Positions 16,019-23,847 of a stretch of DNA of 48,256 bases are shown here, piece after piece. Every line of letters starts with the position of its first letter. Position 1 is the stretch's first letter. The DNA is taken from assembly GCA_035946175.1 (NCBI GenBank), contig DASYZQ010000005.1, positions 1-48,256 of the forward strand. Reading direction: 5' to 3'. This DNA comes from DASYZQ01 sp035946175. GTDB taxonomy: Bacteria; Patescibacteriota; Saccharimonadia; Saccharimonadales; UBA4665. The translations under genes were made by a program, and so were the position numbers. The notes under the pieces were generated by a model. That model was not told where the DNA came from, searched no databases, and saw only the letters and a list, made by a program, of their open reading frames with translations.

Positions 16019-16624
16019 ATGGACAGTAGCAAAAGGTGGAATTTAGATCGAGCAATACCATGGCTGCTCGTAATCGGCGGTTCGCTTGGCCTGATCAGCT
16101 CCATCGTACTAACCTATGATCAGGTACAGATATGGCGTAATCCAAATTACCATCCTGTCTGTAGCCTCAATCCGGTAGTTAGCTGCGGCACGGTTATCAA
16201 TTCACAACAAGGACATGTGCTTGGTATCCCGGCACCGTTTCTTGGGCTTATTGCTTTTACGGTTCTCATCACCATAGGTGTTGCCATCTGGGCCGGTGGT
16301 CGGTTCAGGCGTTGGTTTTGGCTCGGCCTGGAAGGTGGCAGTCTGGCAGGTGTTATCGGCGCCATGCTACTCTTTCTATTAAGCATCTACCGAGTGCATG
16401 CGTTGTGCCCCTTCTGCCTCGTGACCGATATAGCAGTCTATACCGTCGCCTGGTACATAAGCTTGTATACGATTGACCAGGGTTTTATTCATCTCCCAAA
16501 GCAGGCGATTCCAGGAGCCCGATTTGCTCGACGGCATCACCTCGATTTACTGATAGGGTTGTTCCTTCTACTGGTGATCTTCACCTTGCACCATTTCTGG
16601 TACTACTATGGGCAATATTTATAA
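16019..16624 (+). CDS. vitamin K epoxide reductase (VKOR) family thiol oxidant
   Basis: A 201-residue integral membrane protein that oxidises a DsbA-like partner or substrate thiols, using quinone or a similar acceptor. The loop Cys pair lies in CSLNPVVSCGTV, and the active-site CPFC lies near the end of a later TM helix. At least five TM segments are present. Start chosen at ATG 16019 because AAGGGGA lies six bases upstream; an upstream ATG (16001) would place that SD inside the coding region. It is encoded directly after the MarP-like protease, itself possibly disulfide-bonded, and near the six-Cys secreted protein. No DsbA-like gene is adjacent. Confidence 0.88.
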   Translation: MDSSKRWNLDRAIPWLLVIGGSLGLISSIVLTYDQVQIWRNPNYHPVCSLNPVVSCGTVINSQQGHVLGIPAPFLGLIAFTVLITIGVAIWAGGRFRRWFWLGLEGGSLAGVIGAMLLFLLSIYRVHALCPFCLVTDIAVYTVAWYISLYTIDQGFIHLPKQAIPGARFARRHHLDLLIGLFLLLVIFTLHHFWYYYGQYL

Positions 16625-16728
16625 AACGACTCGTGGGGGCGTTTGAGTTACTATAACTGAATGCTGACAATTTGATACAAGAAAGAAGTAGGCAAGGCCA
16701 AGAACTGGAAGTACCTCATAAGCTCCTC

Positions 16729-17964
16729 CTACTCACGCCGCAGCGCTTCAATGGGATCTTTGCGAGCTGCTTTCAGGGCCGGCGCGACACCGAATATGAC
16801 ACCGATCATAATAGACACAGTCGTAGACATCATAATTGCCCAAACAGATATAACCGGCTTTAGGCTAGTGTAGACTCGAAGCAGTATATCGGTCCCCACG
16901 GCAACAGCAATACCCAGTGCGCCGCCAGAAACACTCAGCACCATAGCCTCGTACAAGAATTGCCGTAGGATTTGACGATTGGTGGCACCAACCGCCTTGC
17001 GGACACCGATTTCATGTATTCGTTCGGTTACCGACACAAGCATAACATTCATAATGCCAACTCCACCGACGATCAGGGAAATAACTGCCACCGCTGTAAT
17101 AAGATTGGTGAGCAGGTCGACCACTTGGCTGCTTGATGAAACTTGTTGTGACGGGCTCAGCACGCTGAAGTCCTGTTCGCCGCCATGAGCATGCCGTAAA
17201 CTCCCAGTAATGTCGCCCGCAGCTTGCGCCACATTATTAGGGTTATTTGGCTTGGCTAGGATAGCATACGATTGCAGGCTACTGCCGGTGATCTGATCAG
17301 CAGCCTGATAGGGTATAAAGATAGCGTCATTGAAATTGGCGGTCGGCGACAGTGGGGTGGTATTGAAGCCCGAGAAGATCCCGCCAACAATAAATGTCTG
17401 CCCCCGGAATGAGAACTCATGGCCAAGCGGTACATACTCACCAAACATGCGCTGCGCGATGCTCTGGCCGAGTACTGCAATATTGCTCTGTGACTGATCT
17501 GCTGTAAAGAAATTACCGTAGAGAATCGCCTGATTCAGAACGCCTGGCAAATTAGGGTTCGTAGCCACAACCAGCGCATTACGCACCGATTGGCCGGCGG
17601 CAGTAACCGCACCGGGCACAACGCCTAGTGGCGCGGCAATCGCCACGCTCGGAGTATTTTGAACCGCCTGCAAATCCTGCTCGCTCAAACCACTGATACT
17701 GCTAAGCCCGAACAGCAAATCGGCATTCTGAAGCTGGCCGACCGAGCTACTGCCACCGACATGGCCAGGACGAACCGTGATAAGGTCTTTCCCAAACTGG
17801 CTCACTTGTTGACTAATCTGCTGCTTGACGCCTTCGCCGATTCCTACTACCGTAACAACTGATACAATCCCGATAACCACGCCCAGCATCGTGAGCAAAT
17901 TACGCCAGCGAGTACCACGGAGGCTTACCAAAGCCATCTTAATATCGCCGCTACTACTAAACAT
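16729..17964 (-). CDS. MacB/FtsX-type ABC transporter permease
   Basis: A 411-residue permease of the type VII ABC exporter group. Start chosen at ATG 17962-17964 with AGGAG upstream; the longer frame runs into the ATPase gene. Domains: TM1 (about residues 22-45, LLTMLGVVIGIVSVVTVVGIG), a large extracytoplasmic MacB-PCD region (about 46-285), then three TM helices (about 290-405) ending in the family tail PALKAARKDPIEALR. RIHEIGVRKAVGA is the cytoplasmic coupling loop. The start overlaps the end of the ATPase gene by eight bases, so the two are translated together. Such pairs export lipoproteins or peptides, or work as mechanotransmitters for envelope enzymes. Confidence 0.9.
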   Translation of the reverse strand: MFSSSGDIKMALVSLRGTRWRNLLTMLGVVIGIVSVVTVVGIGEGVKQQISQQVSQFGKDLITVRPGHVGGSSSVGQLQNADLLFGLSSISGLSEQDLQAVQNTPSVAIAAPLGVVPGAVTAAGQSVRNALVVATNPNLPGVLNQAILYGNFFTADQSQSNIAVLGQSIAQRMFGEYVPLGHEFSFRGQTFIVGGIFSGFNTTPLSPTANFNDAIFIPYQAADQITGSSLQSYAILAKPNNPNNVAQAAGDITGSLRHAHGGEQDFSVLSPSQQVSSSSQVVDLLTNLITAVAVISLIVGGVGIMNVMLVSVTERIHEIGVRKAVGATNRQILRQFLYEAMVLSVSGGALGIAVAVGTDILLRVYTSLKPVISVWAIMMSTTVSIMIGVIFGVAPALKAARKDPIEALRRE

Positions 17965-18856
17965 GACGGGCTCCTGACCCAGTCGATTTTGCAGCCCTCT
18001 TTGACACCTTAGACTTAGTCCTGGGAGCTTTCGTGTTACGGGTCTTGCTAGCCGCCGACATATTGGGCAAGGCCTCCATGAGCGCTGATACACCTTTCAG
18101 GTCATCCTCTTCGGTGGTGGTCGGTATACTATACATAACTTTGTGTGCCGTGGCTGCTACTTCGCCCAGCGTGGTCTGCTCGTCGTGGATGATGCTGCCG
18201 TCACGCATATAGACAACCCGAGTAGCATAGCGGGTCAGTTCAGGGTTGTGAGTAACAAAGAGAATCGTGTTGCCAGTTTTATGGACTTCGCCTAGAAGCT
18301 CCATTACCAAACGGGAACTGGCACTATCGAGATTACCGGTTGGTTCATCGGCAATAATAATATCCGGTTCATTAACTAGCGCTCGAGCAATAGCAACACT
18401 CTGTGCTTGACCGCCACTCAACTGTGCAGGGTAGTAGAACTCTCGATCCTGTAAGCCAACCCGCTCAAGCATATTACTAGCCAGGCGTAAACGTCGACTG
18501 AGCGATACCCCCTTATATACAAGTGGCAGTGCCACATTATCTAAGACATTCAAGCGAGGCAATAAATTCGATGACTGAAAGATAAAACCTACAGTATCGC
18601 GACGGGCCCTGGCTCGCTGCGAGCTGCGGAGCTTGGCCACAGACCGACGCCGCAAAACATACTCGCCATTAGTCGGACGGTCCAGAAGCCCAATGATATT
18701 CATTAGTGTCGACTTGCCGGAACCGCTCGGGCCCATTACACCGACGAACTCACCAGCGGCAATATCGAGAGAAACATCATCGAGTGCTATGGTCGTAGCA
18801 TCACCAAAACCGTACAGCTTACTGACGTCTTCGAGATGAATAAGGGGAGCAGACAT
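17957..18856 (-). CDS. LolD/MacB-type ABC transporter ATP-binding protein
   Basis: A 299-residue ATPase. Walker A GPSGSGKST, Q-loop FIFQSSNLLP, signature LSGGQAQ (Arg-Val-Ala of LSGGQQQRVAIAR altered to QSVAIAR), Walker B DIIIADEPTGNLD and H-loop FVTHNPEL are all present. A Lys/Ser/Thr/Arg-rich tail of about 65 residues follows the ATPase domain, longer than in LolD. Start chosen at ATG 18854-18856: a promoter (TTGCAG, 18 bp, TACACT) ends nine bases upstream, and the longer frame reads backwards through the tRNA-Ser. Works with the permease encoded next. Confidence 0.9.
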   Translation of the reverse strand: MSAPLIHLEDVSKLYGFGDATTIALDDVSLDIAAGEFVGVMGPSGSGKSTLMNIIGLLDRPTNGEYVLRRRSVAKLRSSQRARARRDTVGFIFQSSNLLPRLNVLDNVALPLVYKGVSLSRRLRLASNMLERVGLQDREFYYPAQLSGGQAQSVAIARALVNEPDIIIADEPTGNLDSASSRLVMELLGEVHKTGNTILFVTHNPELTRYATRVVYMRDGSIIHDEQTTLGEVAATAHKVMYSIPTTTEEDDLKGVSALMEALPNMSAASKTRNTKAPRTKSKVSKRAAKSTGSGARHV

Positions 18857-18865
18857 TACATAATT

Positions 18866-18895
18866 AGTGTAGCGTCGGATTTGCATTGCCTGCAA
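18866..18895 (-). promoter_or_regulatory. promoter of the ABC exporter operon
   Basis: On the minus strand TTGCAG (18890-18895), 18 bp, TACACT (18866-18871), nine bases before the ATG at 18856. Confidence 0.55.
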
Positions 18896-18942
18896 GGTGT
18901 TTTCGTAGTAATTTTTAGCTATACTACGCATATGGGTATTTA

Positions 18943-19032
18943 GGAGAGATGCAGGAGCGGCTGAACTGGCACGCCTGGAACGCGTGTATAGAGGCAACTC
19001 TATCGTGGGTTCGAATCCCACTCTCTCCGCCA
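18943..19032 (+). tRNA. tRNA-Ser (anticodon GGA), CCA encoded
   Basis: Acceptor GGAGAGA (18943-18949) pairs with TCTCTCC (19022-19028). The anticodon stem CACGC/GCGTG encloses loop CTGGAAC with anticodon GGA. A long variable arm (TATAGAGGCAACTCTATC) marks a class II tRNA, and the T-arm GTGGGTTCGAATCCCAC is perfect. The discriminator is G19029 and the CCA end is encoded (19030-19032). A TATACT at 18920-18925 is a plausible -10. Confidence 0.95.
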
Positions 19033-19052
19033 AAAAGCTATAACTATAAGCT

Positions 19053-19616
19053 ATGCTACAGCCAATGAAATACGCAATAATCGTTATAGATATGCTTGAA
19101 GATTTCTTCCAGGAAGGCCGCCTCAGAGAGCATCGCAGTAATCTCGTAGCACATACTAATGAGCTCACCGCTTTTGCTAGACAGCACAATATACCCGTAA
19201 TATGGGTACGGCAAGAATTTAAAGCCGATCTTAGTGACGCGTTCCTGGCAATGCGTAAACACCATCACTTAGTTACCATAGAGAACACCAAAGGCTGCCA
19301 GATACTTAAAGAATTACACAGAGAGTCCGGTGACTACGAAGTAATTAAGAAACGCTATAGCGCTTTTTTTAGAACCAACCTTGATATGCTATTAACCAAG
19401 CTCAATATCAACGCACTTATTATATGCGGAGTTAATACGCACGCCTGCGTTAGAATGGCGGCCATTGATGCCTATCAACGAGATTATGAGGTTATCCTGG
19501 CTACCGATTGCATTGACTCCTACGACAAAGAGCATCACAGCGTCTCACTGAAATACCTTACAAGAGAAATAGCCAGCGGTAAGACGAATCAAGAAATATT
19601 GAGAGATTCACCCTAG
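19053..19616 (+). CDS. isochorismatase-family cysteine hydrolase
   Basis: A 187-residue hydrolase. The catalytic triad of the family is visible: Asp in IVIDMLEDF near 12-18, Lys in VIKKRYSAF near 98, and Cys in GVNTHACVRMAA near 131, with the cis-peptide region before the Cys. Members include nicotinamidase and isochorismatase. An NAD-salvage nicotinamidase is the most plausible role, but the metal-binding and substrate residues do not settle it. A second ATG four codons in (19065) is an alternative start. TATAAC at 19039-19044 lies eight bases before the first ATG. It directly follows tRNA-Ser and may be co-transcribed with it. Confidence 0.82.
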   Translation: MLQPMKYAIIVIDMLEDFFQEGRLREHRSNLVAHTNELTAFARQHNIPVIWVRQEFKADLSDAFLAMRKHHHLVTIENTKGCQILKELHRESGDYEVIKKRYSAFFRTNLDMLLTKLNINALIICGVNTHACVRMAAIDAYQRDYEVILATDCIDSYDKEHHSVSLKYLTREIASGKTNQEILRDSP

Positions 19617-19651
19617 CCGCGCATCCCAGCGTGGATCGCTAGATGATCCGT

Positions 19652-20356
19652 CTAGCCGATGCGGGTTCCGACCACTTTTCCTTGTACTGCCCGTAGAATA
19701 TTACTCTGCCTCATGGCATCTAAGACAACGAGTGGCATATTCTGTTCCATGGCCAACCCCAGCGCGGCTTTGTCCATAATACGGATAGCATTGTCTTCAA
19801 CGGCTTGTTTGTAGCTCATCTTCGGTACCATCGTCGCGTCAGGATGCTCTATCGGATCTTTAGTGTAGACACCATCCACCTTGGTCGTTTTAATGACGAC
19901 GTTGCAGTCTAGCTCAAGAGCTAGACTAACCGCTGCTGTGTCATGGGTAAAGTAAGGCCGGGCAATACCACCAGCAATAATAAGCACGCGTCGCTGCTCA
20001 AGATGCTTTTCAGCACGACGATATGAATAAGACTCCGCGACCTGCTCGGCGAAAATCATGCTCATACAGCGGGTGAGCACACCTTCAGCCTCGAAAACAT
20101 CAGTCAAGGCCATGGCATTCATAAGCCCAGAAAGCATACCCATCTGATCGGCAGTAACCCGCTTAATACCATGCCCAGCTAGGCTCGCGCCACGCACTAC
20201 ATTACCACCACCGACAACAAGTGCAAGCTGGCAGCCGGCATCAACCACCTTTTTACTTTCATGAGCCAAATAGCGAGCTATATCCGTATCAATACCGAAT
20301 TCGTGTTTACCTGAAAGCTGCTCACCAGAAAACTTAACCAGCACCCTTTTATACAT
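19652..20356 (-). CDS. pyrH: UMP kinase
   Basis: A 234-residue bacterial-type UMP kinase (amino-acid-kinase fold) converting UMP to UDP with ATP. Hallmarks: N-terminal KRVLVKFSGEQL, GGGNVVRG nucleotide loop, the DQMGMLSGLMNAMAL helix, IIAGGIARPYFTHDTAA, and the TKVDGVYTKDP segment. Start chosen at ATG 20354-20356, since a promoter (TTGCCT, 17 bp, TACCCT) ends seven bases upstream. The longer frame would place coding sequence over it. Usual length. It stands alone, without the tsf/frr neighbours common elsewhere. Essential for pyrimidine nucleotide supply from salvaged UMP. Confidence 0.95.
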   Translation of the reverse strand: MYKRVLVKFSGEQLSGKHEFGIDTDIARYLAHESKKVVDAGCQLALVVGGGNVVRGASLAGHGIKRVTADQMGMLSGLMNAMALTDVFEAEGVLTRCMSMIFAEQVAESYSYRRAEKHLEQRRVLIIAGGIARPYFTHDTAAVSLALELDCNVVIKTTKVDGVYTKDPIEHPDATMVPKMSYKQAVEDNAIRIMDKAALGLAMEQNMPLVVLDAMRQSNILRAVQGKVVGTRIG

Positions 20357-20363
20357 TGCCCAT

Positions 20364-20392
20364 AGGGTAGCAGAGGTTTCATCAAAAGGCAA
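20364..20392 (-). promoter_or_regulatory. pyrH promoter
   Basis: TTGCCT (20387-20392), 17 bp, TACCCT (20364-20369) on the minus strand. The -10 ends seven bases before the ATG, predicting a leaderless mRNA. Confidence 0.55.
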
Positions 20393-20489
20393 AATCGTCC
20401 ACTGTAGATCCCGCTCAAAACATTGGTGACATGTTATCTGCAACATTTCATGTAGAATGAGATAATAGCCTTAGGGCAGGGAACATAGC

Positions 20490-21296
20490 ATGCTAAAAAT
20501 TTATTCATGGAATATCAATGGCATTCGTGCAGTCATGGGTAAAAACCTGCTGCTGCCGTTTTTGACAAAAGAGCATCCGGATATCCTATGTCTGCAAGAA
20601 ATCAAAGCCAAACAAGAGCAGGCCACCTTGCATCTGCCAAACTATGACCAGATTTGGTACTCCGCCGAAAAGCCCGGCTATTCCGGCACCGCTATTTTCA
20701 GTAAATCAAAGATACTCAGCACATCTAGCGGCTTCCCGCAAAGTATCATTGGTTCATACAAAATGAGCGGTGATGTGTACGGCGACCCCAACAAAGAGGG
20801 CAGGGTTCTCACTGCCGAATATGAACCATTTTACGTGGTCTCGGTATACACACCGAATGCAAAGGACAATCTCAGCCGTTTGACTCTCCGCCAAAAACAT
20901 TGGGATCCTGGCTTCCTAGCCTACGTACAACAACTGGAAAAGAAAAAACCGGTCATTTTCTGTGGTGATTTGAATGTTGCCCACACGCCTGACGATTTAG
21001 CTCGCCCGAAAGAAAATAAAGGTAAAAAAGGCTACACCACACAGGAGCGGGAAGGGTTCCAGCGATTTTTAGATGCCGGTTTTGTCGATACCTTTCGGCT
21101 CTTTACCCAAGGCCCTGGTCACTACAGCTGGTGGACGCACTGGGCCAATGCCCGGGCTCGCAACGTCGGCTGGCGGATCGATTACATCCTCGTCTCCAAG
21201 CAACTCGAAAATAAAGTGAAGGCTGCAGATATTCACACAGACGTCTTTGGCTCCGACCATTGCCCGGTAAGTGTTACGATGGACATATCACTATGA
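20490..21296 (+). CDS. xth: exodeoxyribonuclease III / AP endonuclease
   Basis: A 268-residue ExoIII-type enzyme of base-excision repair, nicking DNA 5' of abasic sites. The endonuclease/exonuclease/phosphatase residues are in place: WNINGIRA (Asn), LQEIKA (metal Glu), YSGTAIFSK, VYTPNA, GDLNVAH (Asp/Asn), RIDYILVS and the C-terminal SDHCPV (catalytic His). Usual length, complete. The start ATG is preceded by AGGGAA. It overlaps the MazG gene by ATGA and heads a three-gene coupled operon with it and an iminopeptidase. Confidence 0.95.
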   Translation: MLKIYSWNINGIRAVMGKNLLLPFLTKEHPDILCLQEIKAKQEQATLHLPNYDQIWYSAEKPGYSGTAIFSKSKILSTSSGFPQSIIGSYKMSGDVYGDPNKEGRVLTAEYEPFYVVSVYTPNAKDNLSRLTLRQKHWDPGFLAYVQQLEKKKPVIFCGDLNVAHTPDDLARPKENKGKKGYTTQEREGFQRFLDAGFVDTFRLFTQGPGHYSWWTHWANARARNVGWRIDYILVSKQLENKVKAADIHTDVFGSDHCPVSVTMDISL

Positions 21297-21709
21297 GCCA
21301 TAAAACTCAACAGCCAACTTTTAATGATGCCCTCGTCACGCTGGATCAGATAAAGGCAGTTATTCTCCCGTATTTGTTGGAGCGGGGATGGGACAAGTTA
21401 GAGCCACGAGATTTGGCTACATCTATCGTGATTGAGGCAACCGAACTTTTGGAGCACTTCCAGTGGGGCACCCCGGATATAGAGGATCGACGCGCTCATA
21501 TTCGCGACGAGCTAGCCGACACGTTTACCTATCTTATAGAATTTGCTATGCGACTCGATATCGACATTGCAGAGGCCTTCCATGACAAGCTGGAGCGCGT
21601 TAAGCAGAAATATCCCGTTAGTCTCTTTAACCCCAGCAACAAAGAATATAATCGTGGCGACTATATACGCATCAAGCAGTTGCATCGCGCCCATAAAAAC
21701 AAATCATGA
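21293..21709 (+). CDS. MazG-like nucleotide pyrophosphohydrolase
   Basis: A 138-residue all-alpha NTP-PPase. The metal-binding pattern is visible as EATELLEHFQW followed by RDELADTFTYL (an ExxE plus ExxD arrangement), with DLATSIVIEA before it. Enzymes of this group hydrolyse (d)NTPs, often non-canonical ones, to monophosphates, fitting the repair gene upstream. The start is the ATG at 21293 that overlaps the xth stop. A longer frame from 21260 lies inside xth. It overlaps the next gene by ATGA. Confidence 0.85.
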   Translation: MSHKTQQPTFNDALVTLDQIKAVILPYLLERGWDKLEPRDLATSIVIEATELLEHFQWGTPDIEDRRAHIRDELADTFTYLIEFAMRLDIDIAEAFHDKLERVKQKYPVSLFNPSNKEYNRGDYIRIKQLHRAHKNKS

Positions 21710-22626
21710 CACCCGACCAATACACCATCCAGGAAATTTTCGTTGATGTCGGTCATGGCCATACACTCTATGTGCAGGAATGGGGCGATACCAGAGGGTT
21801 ACCGATCATATTCTTACATGGAGGCCCTGGTAATGGTTGTAATGATACCCACCGACAAACCTTTGATCCCGACCGGCAACACGTCATTTTTATTGACCAG
21901 CGTGGTACGGGCCGTAGCCTACCACACGGTTCAATGGCTCATAATACTACCCAAGATCTTATTGCAGATATAGAAAAAGTAGTCGTTCAGTTGAAGTTGC
22001 CGCCGTTTGTACTCACTGGCGGATCATGGGGGTCCTGTCTTGCGCTGGCCTATGGGCTGGCACATCCTAAACGAGTACGGGCTATGGTACTAGACGGAAT
22101 TTTCACCGGATCACAGAGTGAGATCAATTACTTGGATCAAGGCAGCTTCCAGGTTCACTTTCCGGACGTATGGGAGTGGTTGACCAAGCAAGTTCCCAGA
22201 AGAGAGCAGGCAGATCCTGTTACCCATCTCGCACATAAAGCACTCGGCAATGGGCCAGCCTCCATACGGGCGGCCTATCTGTATGGGCAGCTAGAGCGAT
22301 CGCTTTTGAGTCTTGACGATCGTTTTACACCCCCGCCACTGGCCGACTACGACCCAAGCAGTATCCGTATTGAATTGTATTATATGAAAAACCGTTGCTT
22401 CATGCCGGATCAATATATTCTGCAAAATGCCCACAGGCTGAGCATGCCAGTATGGTTGATCCAGGGAAGATACGATATGGTTTGTCCCGGCAAAACCGCG
22501 TATGCACTTCATAAACGACTCAAAAACAGCGAACTCATCTGGGCTACTAGCGGGCACAGGGGCGAACGGGAAGTATGGAATATACGCCGCAGCATTCTGC
22601 TGCAGCTGGCAAAGGGAGTAGAATAG
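21706..22626 (+). CDS. pip: proline iminopeptidase-like alpha/beta hydrolase (S33)
   Basis: A 306-residue cytosolic serine peptidase removing N-terminal proline from peptides. Motifs in order: FLHGGPGNGC (oxyanion region), IDQRGTGRS, the nucleophile elbow GGSWGSCLAL near 107, the acid in IQGRYDMVCP near 258, and the base in ATSGHRG near 285. Length agrees with the family. Coupled to the MazG gene by ATGA overlap. It would recycle peptides, useful to an organism that imports host-derived amino acids. The exact substrate range is not readable from sequence. Confidence 0.9.
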   Translation: MTPDQYTIQEIFVDVGHGHTLYVQEWGDTRGLPIIFLHGGPGNGCNDTHRQTFDPDRQHVIFIDQRGTGRSLPHGSMAHNTTQDLIADIEKVVVQLKLPPFVLTGGSWGSCLALAYGLAHPKRVRAMVLDGIFTGSQSEINYLDQGSFQVHFPDVWEWLTKQVPRREQADPVTHLAHKALGNGPASIRAAYLYGQLERSLLSLDDRFTPPPLADYDPSSIRIELYYMKNRCFMPDQYILQNAHRLSMPVWLIQGRYDMVCPGKTAYALHKRLKNSELIWATSGHRGEREVWNIRRSILLQLAKGVE

Positions 22627-22708
22627 TCACCAGTTCAGCTTAGGACCGAGATAAGGCACTAAAAACGCATGTGGGCATCGCAAAGAAAGTTGAGTGAGCA
22701 AATAACAA

Positions 22709-23503
22709 GTGAACCGATCATATTGGCATAGACAAGAAGATAAGCCTTTGTTTCCGGAGCTGCTTTGGAGCCGACCGGAAAATCGGCTGGCTGCCGGTAA
22801 ATTGTTCATTATTGGCGGTAACGTTCACCACTTCACAACGGTCGCTGAAAGCTATCAGATAGCCATGGACACTGGTCTTGGTACCGCGCGAGTATTACTG
22901 CCCGATGCGTTACAAAAGACCGTTGGGAAGGTATTCGAAGCTGGTGATTTCGTTTCCAGCACACCCAGTGGTAGCTTCGCTAGGCAGGCACTTGCGCCCA
23001 TACTGGATGCCAGTGTCTGGGCTGATGCGATACTAATAGCAGGAGATCTTGGTCGAAATGCAGAAACTGCCATCTTGCTCGAGTCACTACTACAAAGGAC
23101 AAATCTACCGATGGTCATATCCCAAGATGCCATCAATTATATTACCGCCACACCACAAGCGGTAAAGGAAAGAAGCAATACAACGCTCGTGCTAAGTCTT
23201 TCACAACTACAACATCTGACTAAGACTATAAAATTCACCCAGGCAGTAACATTCAGTATGGGTACAGCACAACTCGTGGACTGGCTGCATGCGTTTACTA
23301 CAGAATATCCCATCTATATAGTGACCGAACATCTTAATACCATTTTGGTAGCTTGCAACGGGGATGTAAGTACCACCAAACTCAAGCAAGAAATGCCGAT
23401 ATGGCGCACAACCATAGCCGCTAAAGCCAGCGTCTGGTGGCTGCAGAACAAGCAAAAGCCATTTGCAGCGTTAACGACTGCTGTCGTGTCTGATCAGGAA
23501 TGA
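22709..23503 (+). CDS. ribokinase-fold protein resembling NAD(P)H-hydrate dehydratase
   Basis: A 264-residue protein from a GTG start. The segment RLAAGKLFIIGGNVHHFTT, followed by a helix and then GLGTARVLLPD, matches the opening of the YjeF C-terminal (ADP/ATP-dependent NAD(P)HX dehydratase) domain. ADAILIAGDLGRNAET sits where that family has its GPGLG-type phosphate loop, and PMVISQDAIN where it has the conserved D-A(L/I)N. The usual C-terminal GTGD-type catalytic motif is not evident, so activity is uncertain. No YjeF N-terminal epimerase domain is attached. The role would be repair of hydrated NADH/NADPH, if functional. Confidence 0.5.
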   Translation: MNRSYWHRQEDKPLFPELLWSRPENRLAAGKLFIIGGNVHHFTTVAESYQIAMDTGLGTARVLLPDALQKTVGKVFEAGDFVSSTPSGSFARQALAPILDASVWADAILIAGDLGRNAETAILLESLLQRTNLPMVISQDAINYITATPQAVKERSNTTLVLSLSQLQHLTKTIKFTQAVTFSMGTAQLVDWLHAFTTEYPIYIVTEHLNTILVACNGDVSTTKLKQEMPIWRTTIAAKASVWWLQNKQKPFAALTTAVVSDQE

Positions 23504-23847
23504 CAAAAACTAGCGGCCTTGCCTTAGCCAAACAGGTGATTGCCATACCAGACCGGTGAGATAACTTACACAAGCTTAAGAGATATTTGCCGCTTTGGGC
23601 CATCATTCTTGGGCAATTTCTTATACGGAGCACCTATTAGGCAAACCTGGCAGGACCTGGTCGAAATAACGATGCACCATGAATAAGGAGCCATGCTGGT
23701 GGGCGAGGAGGGAGTTGAACCCTCACGAGATTACTCTCACAGGATTTTGAGTCCAGCGCGTCTGCCAGTTCCGCCACTCGCCCCCACAGGTGCTATCAAG
23801 GTGGTATTGTACTATAATTAACTGGCTAGTGCGAACATAAGCATGTC
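23504..23847. other. intergenic region carrying only tRNA-Leu
   Basis: Apart from the minus-strand tRNA-Leu at 23697-23783 I see no gene in these 344 bases. A TATAAT-like -10 near 23813-23818 points toward the sortase gene at 23848, giving it a leader of roughly 20-25 nt. The stretch 23504-23696 shows nothing I can name. Confidence 0.4.
23697..23783 (-). tRNA. tRNA-Leu (anticodon CAA), CCA encoded
   Basis: On the minus strand the acceptor GGGCGAG (23777-23783) pairs with CTCGCCC (23701-23707), followed by discriminator A and encoded CCA (23697-23699). The anticodon loop CTCAAAA gives anticodon CAA. The anticodon stem CTGGA/TCCTG has one T-T mismatch. A long variable arm and D-arm TGGCGGAACTGGCAGACGC are typical of leucine tRNAs. 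The T-arm is GAGGGTTCAACTCCCTC. Confidence 0.93.

Noticed and set aside
18857..19189. N-terminal extension of the ABC ATPase frame containing RVGFEPTIELPLYTR
   Set aside because: This is the well-known false translation of a tRNA gene read backwards; it runs through tRNA-Ser(GGA) and over the promoter at 18866-18895.
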